DNA of 18,316 nucleotides from Oscillospiraceae bacterium (GTDB taxonomy: Bacteria; Bacillota; Clostridia; UMGS1810): assembly GCA_022769845.1 (NCBI GenBank), contig JALEIO010000097.1, positions 1 through 18,316 of the forward strand. The letters are read 5' to 3'. This document shows, one piece after another, positions 1 through 7,193 of this stretch. Numbering within the stretch: position 1 is the stretch's first letter; the number at the start of each line of letters is the position of its first letter. Both the position numbers and the translations under genes were made by a program. The notes under the pieces are model-generated. The model searched no databases, was not told the origin of the DNA, and saw only the letters and a list, made by a program, of their open reading frames with translations.

Positions 1-273
1 GCATATTTGAGAGGTCTTGCAAATAAAATAACGCCTATTTTTCAAATCGGAAAAGGCGGTATTAACGAAAATATGATAAGGCAGATTGATGACGCTCTGG
101 AAAAACGTGAGCTTATAAAGCTTCACGTTTTGGAAAATTCGCTTATGGATACGCGCTCTGCGTGTGACGAAATTGTAAATGCGGTGGGCGCGGAGCCTGT
201 AATTGTAATCGGCTCGAAGTTTGCAATTTACAGAGAATCAAAGGATTATAAAGAAATTGTTTTGCCAAGATAA
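1..273 (+). CDS. yhbY: YhbY family RNA-binding protein (CRM domain), 5' truncated by window edge
   Basis: This is the last 90 codons of a CRS1/YhbY (CRM) domain protein, a small RNA-binding protein that associates with pre-50S ribosomal particles. The frame is open from base 1 and reads AYLRGLANK, then the family hallmark PIFQIGKGG, ENMIRQIDDALEKREL and a C-terminal VIGSKFAIYR strand. The family is usually about 95-100 residues, so only a few N-terminal residues are missing. The TTG at position 7 is an internal Leu codon of the conserved YLR(S/G)LAN segment, not a start. The stop lies 12 nt before nadD, whose ribosome-binding site fills the gap, so the two are probably co-transcribed. In many Firmicutes yhbY lies between obgE and nadD, so obgE may lie just upstream of the window. 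Confidence 0.93.
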   Translation, partial: AYLRGLANKITPIFQIGKGGINENMIRQIDDALEKRELIKLHVLENSLMDTRSACDEIVNAVGAEPVIVIGSKFAIYRESKDYKEIVLPR

Positions 274-285
274 GAGAGGATAAAA

Positions 286-891
286 ATGGCTGATAGAATT
301 GGAATAATGGGCGGAACCTTCGACCCGGTGCATATCGGGCATATGATTATGGCGTCCTTTGCGGCAGACGAATTTAAGCTTGATAAGGTGATTTTTGTTC
401 CGAACGGAAATCCGCCGCACAAAAAGGTGAACTGCGGTAAAATGCAAAGGCTTGATATGACTTATCTTGCGGCAAACAGCAATCCTAAATTTTCGGTCAG
501 CGATTTTGAAATTTCAAAGCAAGGCTATTGTTATACCATTGATACCGTCCGCCATTTTAAACAAAACGGCGATAAAATTTTCTTCATAATAGGCGCGGAT
601 TCGTTTTACGATCTTACAAAATGGAACAGATTTGACCTTCTTGTGAGAGAGTGTGCTTTTATCGCGTTTGACAGAATTGACTCCATGCACGAAAATATTG
701 TTTCGGACATTGAAGAATTCAACAAAAAATACGGCGCCGAAATCTGTTACGCAAAAATGCCGTTTATTGATGTTTCGTCCACGCTTATACGAAAACGTGT
801 GTCGGAGGGTAAAAGCATAAAATATTTAACGTGTGAAAGCGTGGAAAATTACATTTTTGAACATAATCTTTACAGTGAAAAGGAAGAATAA
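286..891 (+). CDS. nadD: Nicotinate-nucleotide adenylyltransferase NadD
   Basis: NadD transfers AMP from ATP to nicotinic acid mononucleotide to give deamido-NAD, a late step of NAD synthesis in the cytosol. The 201-residue product has the nucleotidyltransferase signature GGTFDPVHIGH at residues 9-19, with the (T/H)xGH histidines. It also has the NPPHK segment near residue 43, a GADSF segment near residue 100 and the C-terminal phosphate-binding motif SSTLIRKR starting at residue 164. The length is normal for the family. The ATG is preceded by GAGAGGA at 274-280 with 5 nt spacing. It lies between yhbY and yqeK, 3 nt before the latter, which is the usual order in Firmicutes. Nothing unusual is seen in the catalytic motifs. 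Confidence 0.97.
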   Translation: MADRIGIMGGTFDPVHIGHMIMASFAADEFKLDKVIFVPNGNPPHKKVNCGKMQRLDMTYLAANSNPKFSVSDFEISKQGYCYTIDTVRHFKQNGDKIFFIIGADSFYDLTKWNRFDLLVRECAFIAFDRIDSMHENIVSDIEEFNKKYGAEICYAKMPFIDVSSTLIRKRVSEGKSIKYLTCESVENYIFEHNLYSEKEE

Positions 892-894
892 CAA

Positions 895-1455
895 ATGGAT
901 ATAAACTCAATGCGCTCAAAGCTTAAAGGTATGCTGCTGGAAAAACGCTTCAATCATTCAATTATGGTGTGCGAAACGGCAAAGGAGCTTGCGAAAATGT
1001 ATGGTGCAGATGTAAAAAAAGCTGAAGTTGCCGGGCTTTTGCACGATTGCGCAAAAAACTTTTCAAAGGACGAAATGTTTAATATGTGCGAAAAGTATTC
1101 CATAAGGCTTGACGATGTTACAAAAAAGCAGGTTGGACTTATTCACGCATTTTTGGGCGCGGAGGTCGCAAAAGATTTGTTTGGTGTTGATGATGACGAA
1201 ATTTATGACGCAATTTTTTATCACACAGTGGGCAAACCCAATATGAGTCTTCTTACCAAAATTATTTACATAGCGGACGCAATCGAGCCGCTCAGAAACT
1301 ATGAAGGCGTAGAGCATTTGAGGGAGCTTGCGCACGCCGACCTTGACAAGGCGCTGGTTTATCAGATTGACATAACCATAAAATCAGTGCTGAAAAGAGG
1401 CTCGCTTTTGCATCTTAACACAGTTGATACGAGAAATTATTATTTAAGCAGGTGA
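895..1455 (+). CDS. yqeK: YqeK family HD-domain Ap4A hydrolase (bis(5'-nucleosyl)-tetraphosphatase, symmetrical)
   Basis: This 186-residue HD-superfamily phosphohydrolase matches YqeK, which symmetrically cleaves the alarmone-like dinucleotide Ap4A to two ADP. The metal ligands can be followed: H21 (RFNHS), the HD pair H50-D51 (GLLHDCAKN), H84 (IHAFLGAEVA), H110 (FYHTVG) and D128 (IYIADAIEP). The C-terminal part RGSLLHLNTVDTRNYYL is typical of YqeK. The start has AGGAAG at 881-886 with 8 nt spacing and lies 3 nt after nadD, so coupled expression is likely. Its stop codon is part of the ribosome-binding site of the next gene. The Ap4A hydrolase activity is known for the family and is inferred here from intact ligands. 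Confidence 0.93.
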   Translation: MDINSMRSKLKGMLLEKRFNHSIMVCETAKELAKMYGADVKKAEVAGLLHDCAKNFSKDEMFNMCEKYSIRLDDVTKKQVGLIHAFLGAEVAKDLFGVDDDEIYDAIFYHTVGKPNMSLLTKIIYIADAIEPLRNYEGVEHLRELAHADLDKALVYQIDITIKSVLKRGSLLHLNTVDTRNYYLSR

Positions 1456-1461
1456 TTTTAA

Positions 1462-2754
1462 TTGTCTAATTCGGGAATAAAAACGTACTGGAAAAATACG
1501 CTTTCGTTTACACTTATTCTTGCGCTTATCGCAACGGGTGGATTCGGATTTTTCTGGTCTCAAATGATATACGGCGTGCGAGCGAGCGACAAAAGCAAGC
1601 TTACAAACGAAAATATTTGCGTAAATGCGCTTATTTTAGGTGTTGACAAGGAAGGATACAGAACAGACGTTATAATTTTTGCACAGCTGAATTTAGCGAA
1701 TAACTCGCTTAATATGATACAAATTCCGCGCGATACGTATGTCGCTTCAAACAAGCTTGACCATAAGATAAATTCCTCATATATTTCGTTTAAAAACGGT
1801 AAGCTTGTGCCGAAAGTTGAAAATGTTTATACTTCCGTTGAAGAGGTTTTGGGGCTTAAAGCAGACAACTATATTTTAGTTGATATAAAAGGATTTAGAA
1901 GTATTATTGACGCAATCGGCGGTGTTGAGTTTGATGTGCCTATAAGAATGAAATATGACGATCCCGACCAGGATTTGTATATAGATTTGCAAAAAGGCAA
2001 GCAAATTCTTGACGGTAAAAAAGCCGAAATGCTTGTGCGTTTCAGAAAGAATAACGACGGCTCGGGTTATCCGGGCGCTGACCTTGACCGAAATAAGGTG
2101 CAGAGAAAGTTTATTTATGCAGTTATAGACAAGGTTTTTGATATAACAAACTTTTCAAAGCTTCCCGAGCTTGTTGCAAGTGTTGCGTCAAGCGTTAAAA
2201 CAAGCTTTGACAGCAACAAAATCTTGCAGTATGCGACTATTGCACTTTCTGTTCCGCGTGAAAATATTAATATTATGGGAATTGAAGGAGTTGCCGAAAA
2301 CCGCTCCTACGGTTCGTATTTTGTTGCGAATAAGGCACTTAATAAGGAACTTGTGAATAAATATTTTATAGACGGTGAAAATTCGTCGGTTGACGGCGTT
2401 GAAGTGTCAAGACGAAATCTTCTTATGTCGGATGATTCGGACAAAACCGAAAAAGTTGATATGACGCGTGCAGACGCAAGCTTTATTGAAAAAAAGCTTG
2501 CAAATGTTGAAATTATAGACGGCAGCTGCGGAAAAAAGGATGTGTCAAGCATAAAAAGCGCGCTCGAGAGCAAGGGATACAGGGTTAAAGATATACATTC
2601 CACGGGCAGCGTTGAATATAACGAAACAAAAATTATTGCAAAAAAAGCGTCCGCAAACGTTAATACAATATGCAAAATTTTAGGCGAGGAAAAGTATGTT
2701 GTAAATCCGTCAAAGACAGATACGGCAGATATTTTGATTGTTATCGGCGCATAA
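1462..2754 (+). CDS. LytR-CpsA-Psr (LCP) family wall-polymer ligase with C-terminal LytR_C domain
   Basis: LCP proteins transfer undecaprenyl-linked wall polymers (teichoic acids, capsule or secondary polysaccharides) to peptidoglycan on the outer face of the membrane. The 430-residue product has a short basic cytosolic N-terminus and one membrane segment at about residues 12-38. The LCP domain follows, with the conserved polar residues R67 and D69 (YRTDVI), R90-D91 (IPRDTYV) and R210/Q214/R215 (DRNKVQRK). A LytR_C domain occupies about residues 347-430 (NVEIIDGS to ADILIVIGA). The start is a TTG: AGGTGA at 1450-1455 overlaps the yqeK stop and is 6 nt from it, and no better ATG lies nearby. 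An LCP gene between yqeK and rsfS is common in Clostridia. Which polymer it transfers cannot be told. Confidence 0.93.
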   Translation: MSNSGIKTYWKNTLSFTLILALIATGGFGFFWSQMIYGVRASDKSKLTNENICVNALILGVDKEGYRTDVIIFAQLNLANNSLNMIQIPRDTYVASNKLDHKINSSYISFKNGKLVPKVENVYTSVEEVLGLKADNYILVDIKGFRSIIDAIGGVEFDVPIRMKYDDPDQDLYIDLQKGKQILDGKKAEMLVRFRKNNDGSGYPGADLDRNKVQRKFIYAVIDKVFDITNFSKLPELVASVASSVKTSFDSNKILQYATIALSVPRENINIMGIEGVAENRSYGSYFVANKALNKELVNKYFIDGENSSVDGVEVSRRNLLMSDDSDKTEKVDMTRADASFIEKKLANVEIIDGSCGKKDVSSIKSALESKGYRVKDIHSTGSVEYNETKIIAKKASANVNTICKILGEEKYVVNPSKTDTADILIVIGA

Positions 2755-2773
2755 AATACGGAAGGAATAAGGT

Positions 2774-3136
2774 ATGGAATCAAAGGATTTGATGATTAAA
2801 GCTGTTTCGGTTTTGGACAGCAAAAAAGCAAGAAATATAAAGGTTTTGAATATTTCGCCGCTTACCACAATAGCAGATTATTTTGTGGTTTGCTCGGGCG
2901 GCTCAACAACGCAGATAAAGGCGCTTTCCGATGCCTTGGACGAAGAACTTGAAAAGGTAGGCGTTCATTTTATCGGAAAAGAAGGCTTTAATGCCGCAAA
3001 CTGGATTTTAATGGATTACGGCAGTGTGGTTGTTCACATTTTTTCTGAGGAAACAAGAGATTTCTACTCAATCGAGCATCTTTGGGCGGATGCGGAAGAA
3101 GTGGATATTTCAGAATATATAATCGAAGAAAACTAA
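2774..3136 (+). CDS. rsfS: Ribosomal silencing factor RsfS (RsfA/Iojap family)
   Basis: RsfS binds ribosomal protein uL14 on the 50S subunit and blocks subunit joining, lowering translation in stationary phase or starvation. The 120-residue product is standard for the Iojap/DUF143 family. It has the core LTTIADYFVVCSGGSTTQIKA near residues 30-50, then the GKEGFNAANWILMDYGSVVVHIFSEETRDFYSIEHLW block, in which W and D of NWILMDYG and the H of IEHLW are hallmarks. The ATG follows GAAGGA at 2761-2766 with 7 nt spacing. It lies 19 nt after the LCP gene and about 30 nt before leuS. The family order nadD-yqeK-rsfS is conserved in many bacteria. Confidence 0.96.
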   Translation: MESKDLMIKAVSVLDSKKARNIKVLNISPLTTIADYFVVCSGGSTTQIKALSDALDEELEKVGVHFIGKEGFNAANWILMDYGSVVVHIFSEETRDFYSIEHLWADAEEVDISEYIIEEN

Positions 3137-3165
3137 TTCTTATTTATGAAGGGAATGACATAAAA

Positions 3166-5574
3166 ATGCAGTACAATGCTTCAGAAATTGAAAAAAAATG
3201 GCAAAAAATCTGGGAGGAAAACGAAACCTACAAGGCAGGAACGGATATGTCCAAGCCAAAGTTTTACGGTCTTGTTGAATTTCCTTATCCGTCGGGTCAC
3301 GGTCTGCATGTAGGCCATCCGAGAGGATATACCGCAATCGACATAATATGCCGTAAAAAGCGAATGGAAGGGTATAACGTTTTGTTCCCTATGGGATGGG
3401 ACGCTTTCGGACTTCCCACCGAAAATTACGCCATTGCAAATAAAATTCACCCTGCGGTTGTAACCGAAAATAACATAAAAAACTTTAAGCGTCAGCTTAA
3501 AATGCTCGGATTTTCGTTTGACTGGTCGAAGGAAATAAATACCACTGACCCGAATTATTACAAGTGGACGCAGTGGATTTTCCTTCAGCTTTTTAAACAC
3601 GGTTTGGCATATAAAACAAAAATGCCTATTAACTTCTGCACAGGCTGTAAAGTTGGCCTTGCAAACGAGGAGGTTGTAAACGGCGTTTGCGAACGCTGCG
3701 GCAGCGAGGTTGTTCAGAAGGAAAAAAGTCAGTGGATGCTCAAAATTACCGAATATGCGCAGAGGCTTATTGACGATTTGGATGACCTTGATTATATTGA
3801 AAAGGTTAAAATTCAGCAGAAAAACTGGATAGGCCGTTCCGAGGGCGCAGAGGTTGATTTTGCCATTGACGGCTGTGATGATAAAATAAGAGTTTACACC
3901 ACAAGATGTGATACGCTTTTCGGCGCTACATATATGGTTTTGTCGCCGGAGCATCCGTATATTGAAAAATATAAAGACAAAATCAAAAATATGGACGCGG
4001 TTAAGGCTTATCAGGCGGAGGCGTCAAAAAAATCAGAGTTTGAGCGCTGCGAGCTTGTTAAAGAAAAAACAGGCGTGTGTCTTGAAGGTCTTGAAGCAAT
4101 CAATCCTGTGAACGGCAAAAAAATCCCAATTTGGATTTCGGATTATGTTCTTGTAACCTACGGAACCGGTGCCATTATGGCAGTTCCTGCGCACGACGAG
4201 CGTGACTGGGAGTTTGCAAAAAAATTCGGTCTCCCTATTGTTGAGGTTGTAGCCGGCGGCGAAGACGTTCAGAAGGCTGCATTTACCGATGTTGCAGACG
4301 GCGTATTGGTTAACTCCGGATTTTTGACAGGAAAACACGTTAAAGACGCTATTGCCGCTATGATAGATTATCTTGAAGAAAAGGGTATCGGCAAGCGCAA
4401 GGTTAATTATAAGCTGCGCGACTGGGTATTCTCGCGTCAGAGATACTGGGGAGAGCCTATTCCGCTGGTTCATTGCGACGATTGCGGTTGGGTGCCCATT
4501 CCCGAAGAGGAGCTTCCGTTAAAGCTTCCCGAAATGAAGGATTTTGAGCCGGGCGAAAACGGAGAATCTCCGCTTAACAAAGCAGAAGATTGGAAAAATA
4601 CGGTTTGTCCGAAATGCGGCAAAAAAGCAGTTCGCGAAACCGATACAATGCCGCAGTGGGCAGGTTCATCGTGGTATTTTCTTAGATATATTGACCCTGC
4701 AAACAACGATGTTCTGGCCGGAAAAGAGCTTTTAAAATACTGGCTTCCCGTTGACTGGTACAACGGCGGTATGGAGCACACAACACTGCATCTTCTCTAC
4801 TCAAGATTCTGGCATAAATTCCTTTACGATATCGGCGTTGTTCCGACAAAAGAGCCGTATCAGAAAAGAACGTCGCACGGTATGATTTTGGGCGAGAACA
4901 ATGAAAAAATGTCAAAATCGCGCGGAAACGTTGTAAATCCCGATGATATTGTAAATGAGTTCGGCGCAGATACCTTCAGAACGTATGAAATGTTTATCGG
5001 CGCGTTCGATCAGGCAACTCCGTGGTCGCAGCAGGGTGTTCGTGGCTGCCGAAAATTCCTTGAAAGAGTATGGAATTTACAGGATATTATGATTGAAGGA
5101 GGAGTTCGTCCCGAAAAAGAAGCGCTCGTTCACAAAATGATTAAAAAGGTGAGCGAGGACATTGACCGAATGAAGTTCAACACCGCGATTGCCGCAATGA
5201 TGAGCTTTATCAACGAAATGTATGCAGACGCAAGCATAACAAAAGGCGAGCTTTCAATTCTGTTGCAGCTTTTAAATCCCACTGCACCGCATATTACCGA
5301 AGAAATGTGGTCGCTTATCGGAAACGAAAAAACCATTGACGAAACAATGTGGCCAAAATATGATGAGGCAAAAACAATCGACAGTGAGGTTGAAATCGTA
5401 TTACAGATAAACGGCAAAATCAAAGAAAAAATTACCGTTCCGGCAAATCTTTCGGAGGACGAAATTAAGAAAACCGCGCTTGAAAACAGCGTAATAAAAG
5501 AGCTTACAAACGGCAAGAGCATTATAAAGGTTATTGTCGTAAAGGGCAAGCTTGTAAATATTGTTGTGAAATAA
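3166..5574 (+). CDS. leuS: Leucyl-tRNA synthetase
   Basis: LeuRS charges tRNA-Leu with leucine and edits misactivated amino acids. The 802-residue product has the class I HIGH motif as HVGH at residues 48-51, after EFPYPSGHG, and KMSKS at 581-585. Cysteine pairs of zinc-ribbon type appear in CTGCKVGLAN...CERCG, HCDDCGWVP and CPKCGKK. The CP1 editing domain carries TTRCDTLFGATYMV and GTGAIMAVPAHDERDWEFA, with the conserved Thr-rich and Asp regions intact. The tryptophan-rich MPQWAGSSWYF and a C-terminal domain complete it. The frame stays open back to 3082 inside rsfS, but the family N-terminus (MQYNASEIEKKWQ) fixes the start at 3166. GAAGGGA at 3148-3154 lies 11 nt upstream, a rather long spacing. 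No T-box leader precedes it; it appears to depend on read-through from the upstream genes. Confidence 0.98.
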   Translation: MQYNASEIEKKWQKIWEENETYKAGTDMSKPKFYGLVEFPYPSGHGLHVGHPRGYTAIDIICRKKRMEGYNVLFPMGWDAFGLPTENYAIANKIHPAVVTENNIKNFKRQLKMLGFSFDWSKEINTTDPNYYKWTQWIFLQLFKHGLAYKTKMPINFCTGCKVGLANEEVVNGVCERCGSEVVQKEKSQWMLKITEYAQRLIDDLDDLDYIEKVKIQQKNWIGRSEGAEVDFAIDGCDDKIRVYTTRCDTLFGATYMVLSPEHPYIEKYKDKIKNMDAVKAYQAEASKKSEFERCELVKEKTGVCLEGLEAINPVNGKKIPIWISDYVLVTYGTGAIMAVPAHDERDWEFAKKFGLPIVEVVAGGEDVQKAAFTDVADGVLVNSGFLTGKHVKDAIAAMIDYLEEKGIGKRKVNYKLRDWVFSRQRYWGEPIPLVHCDDCGWVPIPEEELPLKLPEMKDFEPGENGESPLNKAEDWKNTVCPKCGKKAVRETDTMPQWAGSSWYFLRYIDPANNDVLAGKELLKYWLPVDWYNGGMEHTTLHLLYSRFWHKFLYDIGVVPTKEPYQKRTSHGMILGENNEKMSKSRGNVVNPDDIVNEFGADTFRTYEMFIGAFDQATPWSQQGVRGCRKFLERVWNLQDIMIEGGVRPEKEALVHKMIKKVSEDIDRMKFNTAIAAMMSFINEMYADASITKGELSILLQLLNPTAPHITEEMWSLIGNEKTIDETMWPKYDEAKTIDSEVEIVLQINGKIKEKITVPANLSEDEIKKTALENSVIKELTNGKSIIKVIVVKGKLVNIVVK

Positions 5575-5612
5575 AATTAAAAATTGGGCAAAATATATAT
5601 GGAGGGTAAAAA

Positions 5613-6380
5613 ATGTTTAAAAAAGTTTTGCTTTTTTTGACAATTTTTGTGACGGTCACTTTTTCAAACGCTTTTGCGGCCTCCGACACCGACGTGCCTA
5701 TTCTTTTGTACCACAACATTGCAGAGCAGTACAATGACGCTGACAATCTTTTGCACATCACGCCCGAGCGGTTTAACGAGCATATGCAGGCGCTTAACAA
5801 TGCTGGATATACGGCAATTTCATATAACGATTATAAAAATTATGTAAACGGAATTGTAGAGATTCCCGAAAAAAGCATAATTATTGCGTTTGATGACGGC
5901 TATATGAGCAACTACACCTATGCGTTTCCTATTTTGAAAAAGTTTGGAATGAAAGCGGCAATTTTTATCGTTACGGGTTCGGTTAACAATGACAAAACCG
6001 TTTATCCGCATTTCGGATATGCCGAGGCAAAGGAAATGCTGGATTCGGGGCTTATTGAAATCGGCAGCCATACTCATTCGCACCGAAGTTTTAAGGAAAT
6101 GTCATATGAGGAAACCGTTGCCGAAATCCGAAAGTCTAAATATCTTATCGAGCAGAGTCTTAAAATAAACTGCACGCTTTTGGCGTATCCCTACGGATTT
6201 GACAACGAGTGGACGAAAAACGAAGCAATAAAAGCAGGATACGAGATTGTGAATATGGTGGGCGATAAAGGTACAAACAGACGTTCCGACGGGCTTTACG
6301 AGCTGAAAAGGCTCACTGTTTCGGGGCATCTTACCGCAGACGAGCTTATAGAAATGATTGAAAAAAACAGGGCAGAATAA
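5613..6380 (+). CDS. Secreted polysaccharide deacetylase family protein (NodB homology domain, CE4)
   Basis: This 255-residue carbohydrate esterase family 4 protein probably removes N-acetyl groups from a wall or surface glycan outside the cell. Residues 1-22 are a signal peptide or N-terminal anchor (basic start, hydrophobic core, then NAFAAS). A DVPILLYHNI segment follows, as in PgaB/IcaB-like and other Clostridial deacetylases. NodB motif 1 is FDDGY, with D94-D95 as catalytic Asp and metal ligand. Motif 2 is SHTHSH, with H153 and H157 as zinc ligands. Motif 3 is LAYPYG. GGAGGG at 5601-5606, 6 nt before the ATG, makes this the strongest start signal in the run. It lies 38 nt after leuS and ends before a strong terminator. 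The substrate (peptidoglycan, PNAG-like or other) is unknown. Confidence 0.88.
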   Translation: MFKKVLLFLTIFVTVTFSNAFAASDTDVPILLYHNIAEQYNDADNLLHITPERFNEHMQALNNAGYTAISYNDYKNYVNGIVEIPEKSIIIAFDDGYMSNYTYAFPILKKFGMKAAIFIVTGSVNNDKTVYPHFGYAEAKEMLDSGLIEIGSHTHSHRSFKEMSYEETVAEIRKSKYLIEQSLKINCTLLAYPYGFDNEWTKNEAIKAGYEIVNMVGDKGTNRRSDGLYELKRLTVSGHLTADELIEMIEKNRAE

Positions 6381-6447
6381 TATTTTGATAATCCTATACC
6401 ATCAAAGAGTGCAAAAAATATTTTCGAAATATTTGTCTGCTGACATC

Positions 6448-6490
6448 AAAAAATCCGAAAACAAGGTTTTTCTTGTCTTCGGATTTTTTT
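6448..6490 (+). terminator. Rho-independent terminator after the deacetylase gene
   Basis: The A-rich left arm, AAATCCGAA then ACAAG, pairs with CTTGT then TTCGGATTT with a single A.C mismatch. The loop is GTTTTT and the right arm runs into seven T residues. The A-rich left side means it could also stop transcription arriving from the minus strand. It closes the long plus-strand run that starts before the window. Confidence 0.88.
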
Positions 6491-6502
6491 ATAACATAGG
6501 AA

Positions 6503-6525
6503 ATTGCGCGCGAGAAGTGCGCAAT
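6503..6525. repeat. Short GC-rich inverted repeat in the convergent spacer
   Basis: ATTGCGC at 6503-6509 and GCGCAAT at 6519-6525 form a perfect 7-bp stem around a 9-nt loop. No T-tract follows, so it does not look like a terminator by itself. It lies between the deacetylase terminator and the next hairpin and may belong to a small intergenic repeat unit covering about 6491-6605. Confidence 0.5.
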
Positions 6526-6536
6526 CAGCTTGTTTC

Positions 6537-6602
6537 AAAAAAGCGAACCGTTCTGCCCCCAAGATTGGGGGTTGGGGGTTGATGTGTTAAAAACGCTTTT
6601 TT
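6537..6602. terminator. Probable terminator of the PPC gene (possibly bidirectional), with an inner G/C-run hairpin
   Basis: AAAAAAGCG at 6537-6545 and CGCTTTTTT at 6594-6602 are perfect 9-bp inverted arms enclosing a 48-nt loop. Inside the loop, CCCCC at 6556-6560 can pair with either of two GGGGG runs. Read on the minus strand, the element begins just after the PPC stop codon at 6610 and ends in a run of six T. Because the arms are A-rich and T-rich, it could act in either direction. The long loop makes it less classical than the neighbouring terminator. Confidence 0.55.
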
Positions 6603-6609
6603 ATTATTC

Positions 6610-7026
6610 CTACAAAAAAAGGTTTAACCCGGTTTCGTCATCGTAAAATCTTTTTAATTTGCAGGGCAGCGATTTAATGAAAATTTCGGCAGTTGCGCAA
6701 ATTCTGCACTCGTTAAGATGTCCGCCGAAAGCGTTTAAATCACCGTCAGCAAAATTTATGTGAAGATGCAGATAAGGCTTGTTATCTTTGGTTGAGATAT
6801 TACCCAAAAGCGAGGTTATTTCAAAATCACCCTCAAACGTCTTTTTGTGATATTCTTTTTTTTCGACGTTGTAAAGTCCAACGGTTATTTTGTCCGCCGC
6901 GCCTATTCCTTCAACGGTTGCCGCGGTAATTTTAAGCTTGTCGCAAAGCTTTTCAAGCTCGCATAACACTTCTTCTCCTCGTTTAATTCGCACAACAACC
7001 GTATCGTCACAAACAAAATATTCCAT
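6610..7026 (-). CDS. PPC/DUF296 domain-containing protein (function unknown)
   Basis: This 138-residue protein consists of a single PPC (DUF296) domain. In plants the domain occurs with AT-hook DNA-binding proteins; in bacteria it is mostly stand-alone, trimeric and uncharacterised. The family pattern is clear: an N-terminal RIKRGEEVLCELEKLCDKL helix, the glycine-rich VEGIGAADKITVGLYN, then LLGNIS, followed by PYLHLHINFAD with the paired histidines that form the putative metal site, then the AFGGHLNECRICATAEIFI strand. Two in-frame ATGs lie close together. AAGGAG at 7034-7039 leaves 7 nt to the second ATG but only 1 nt to the first, so the start is put at 7026 (MEYF). The gene has its own promoter and is divergent from the RNase J gene. 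No AT-hook is present. Its role is not known. Confidence 0.85.
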   Translation of the reverse strand: MEYFVCDDTVVVRIKRGEEVLCELEKLCDKLKITAATVEGIGAADKITVGLYNVEKKEYHKKTFEGDFEITSLLGNISTKDNKPYLHLHINFADGDLNAFGGHLNECRICATAEIFIKSLPCKLKRFYDDETGLNLFL

Positions 7027-7059
7027 AATCATTCTCCTTTTTTTCTTTTCTCTACAAAA

Positions 7060-7088
7060 ATTATACTCTTATTTTTTGTATTTGTCCA
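7060..7088 (-). promoter_or_regulatory. Sigma-A-type promoter for the PPC gene
   Basis: Read on the minus strand: TGGACA (7083-7088), a 17-nt spacer, then TATAAT (7060-7065). The predicted start near 7053 gives a leader of about 27 nt that carries the AAGGAG ribosome-binding site. This is nearly consensus at both boxes with ideal spacing. Confidence 0.8.
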
Positions 7089-7158
7089 GTATAATTATGT
7101 AAAGACAGTCAATAATTAAAGTGTAATGTTACAAAAATAATAAATTTTAAAAAAAGCC

Positions 7159-7187
7159 TTTTCAATTAAGGAATTTTGTGGTATAAT
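7159..7187 (+). promoter_or_regulatory. Extended -10 promoter for the RNase J gene
   Basis: TTTTCA (7159-7164), a 17-nt spacer, then TATAAT (7182-7187). A TG at 7179-7180 gives the extended form TGGTATAAT. An A/T-rich tract upstream may act as an UP element. The predicted start near 7194 leaves a leader of roughly 220 nt before the coding sequence. Confidence 0.75.
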
Positions 7188-7193
7188 ATGGTT

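Noticed and set aside
3145..3162. Five-codon open frame (MKGMT) just before leuS, possible leader peptide
   Set aside because: No ribosome-binding site, no leucine codons and no attenuator hairpin, so chance is the simplest explanation.
3082..3165. N-terminal extension of leuS into rsfS
   Set aside because: The extension is in the coding region of rsfS in another frame and is not like LeuRS; the family N-terminus begins at 3166.
3181..3954. Long antisense open frame (257 codons) opposite leuS
   Set aside because: The plus strand encodes highly conserved LeuRS here; antisense frames of this length are common in codon-biased genes and there is no start signal.
6556..6578. Possible G-quadruplex at the two G5 runs
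   Set aside because: Only two G-runs are present; a canonical quadruplex needs four, so an inner hairpin with the C5 run is more likely.
6358..6582. An open frame of 74 codons covering the end of the deacetylase gene and the spacer
   Set aside because: It starts inside the deacetylase gene in another frame, runs through a strong terminator hairpin and several inverted repeats, and has no ribosome-binding site.
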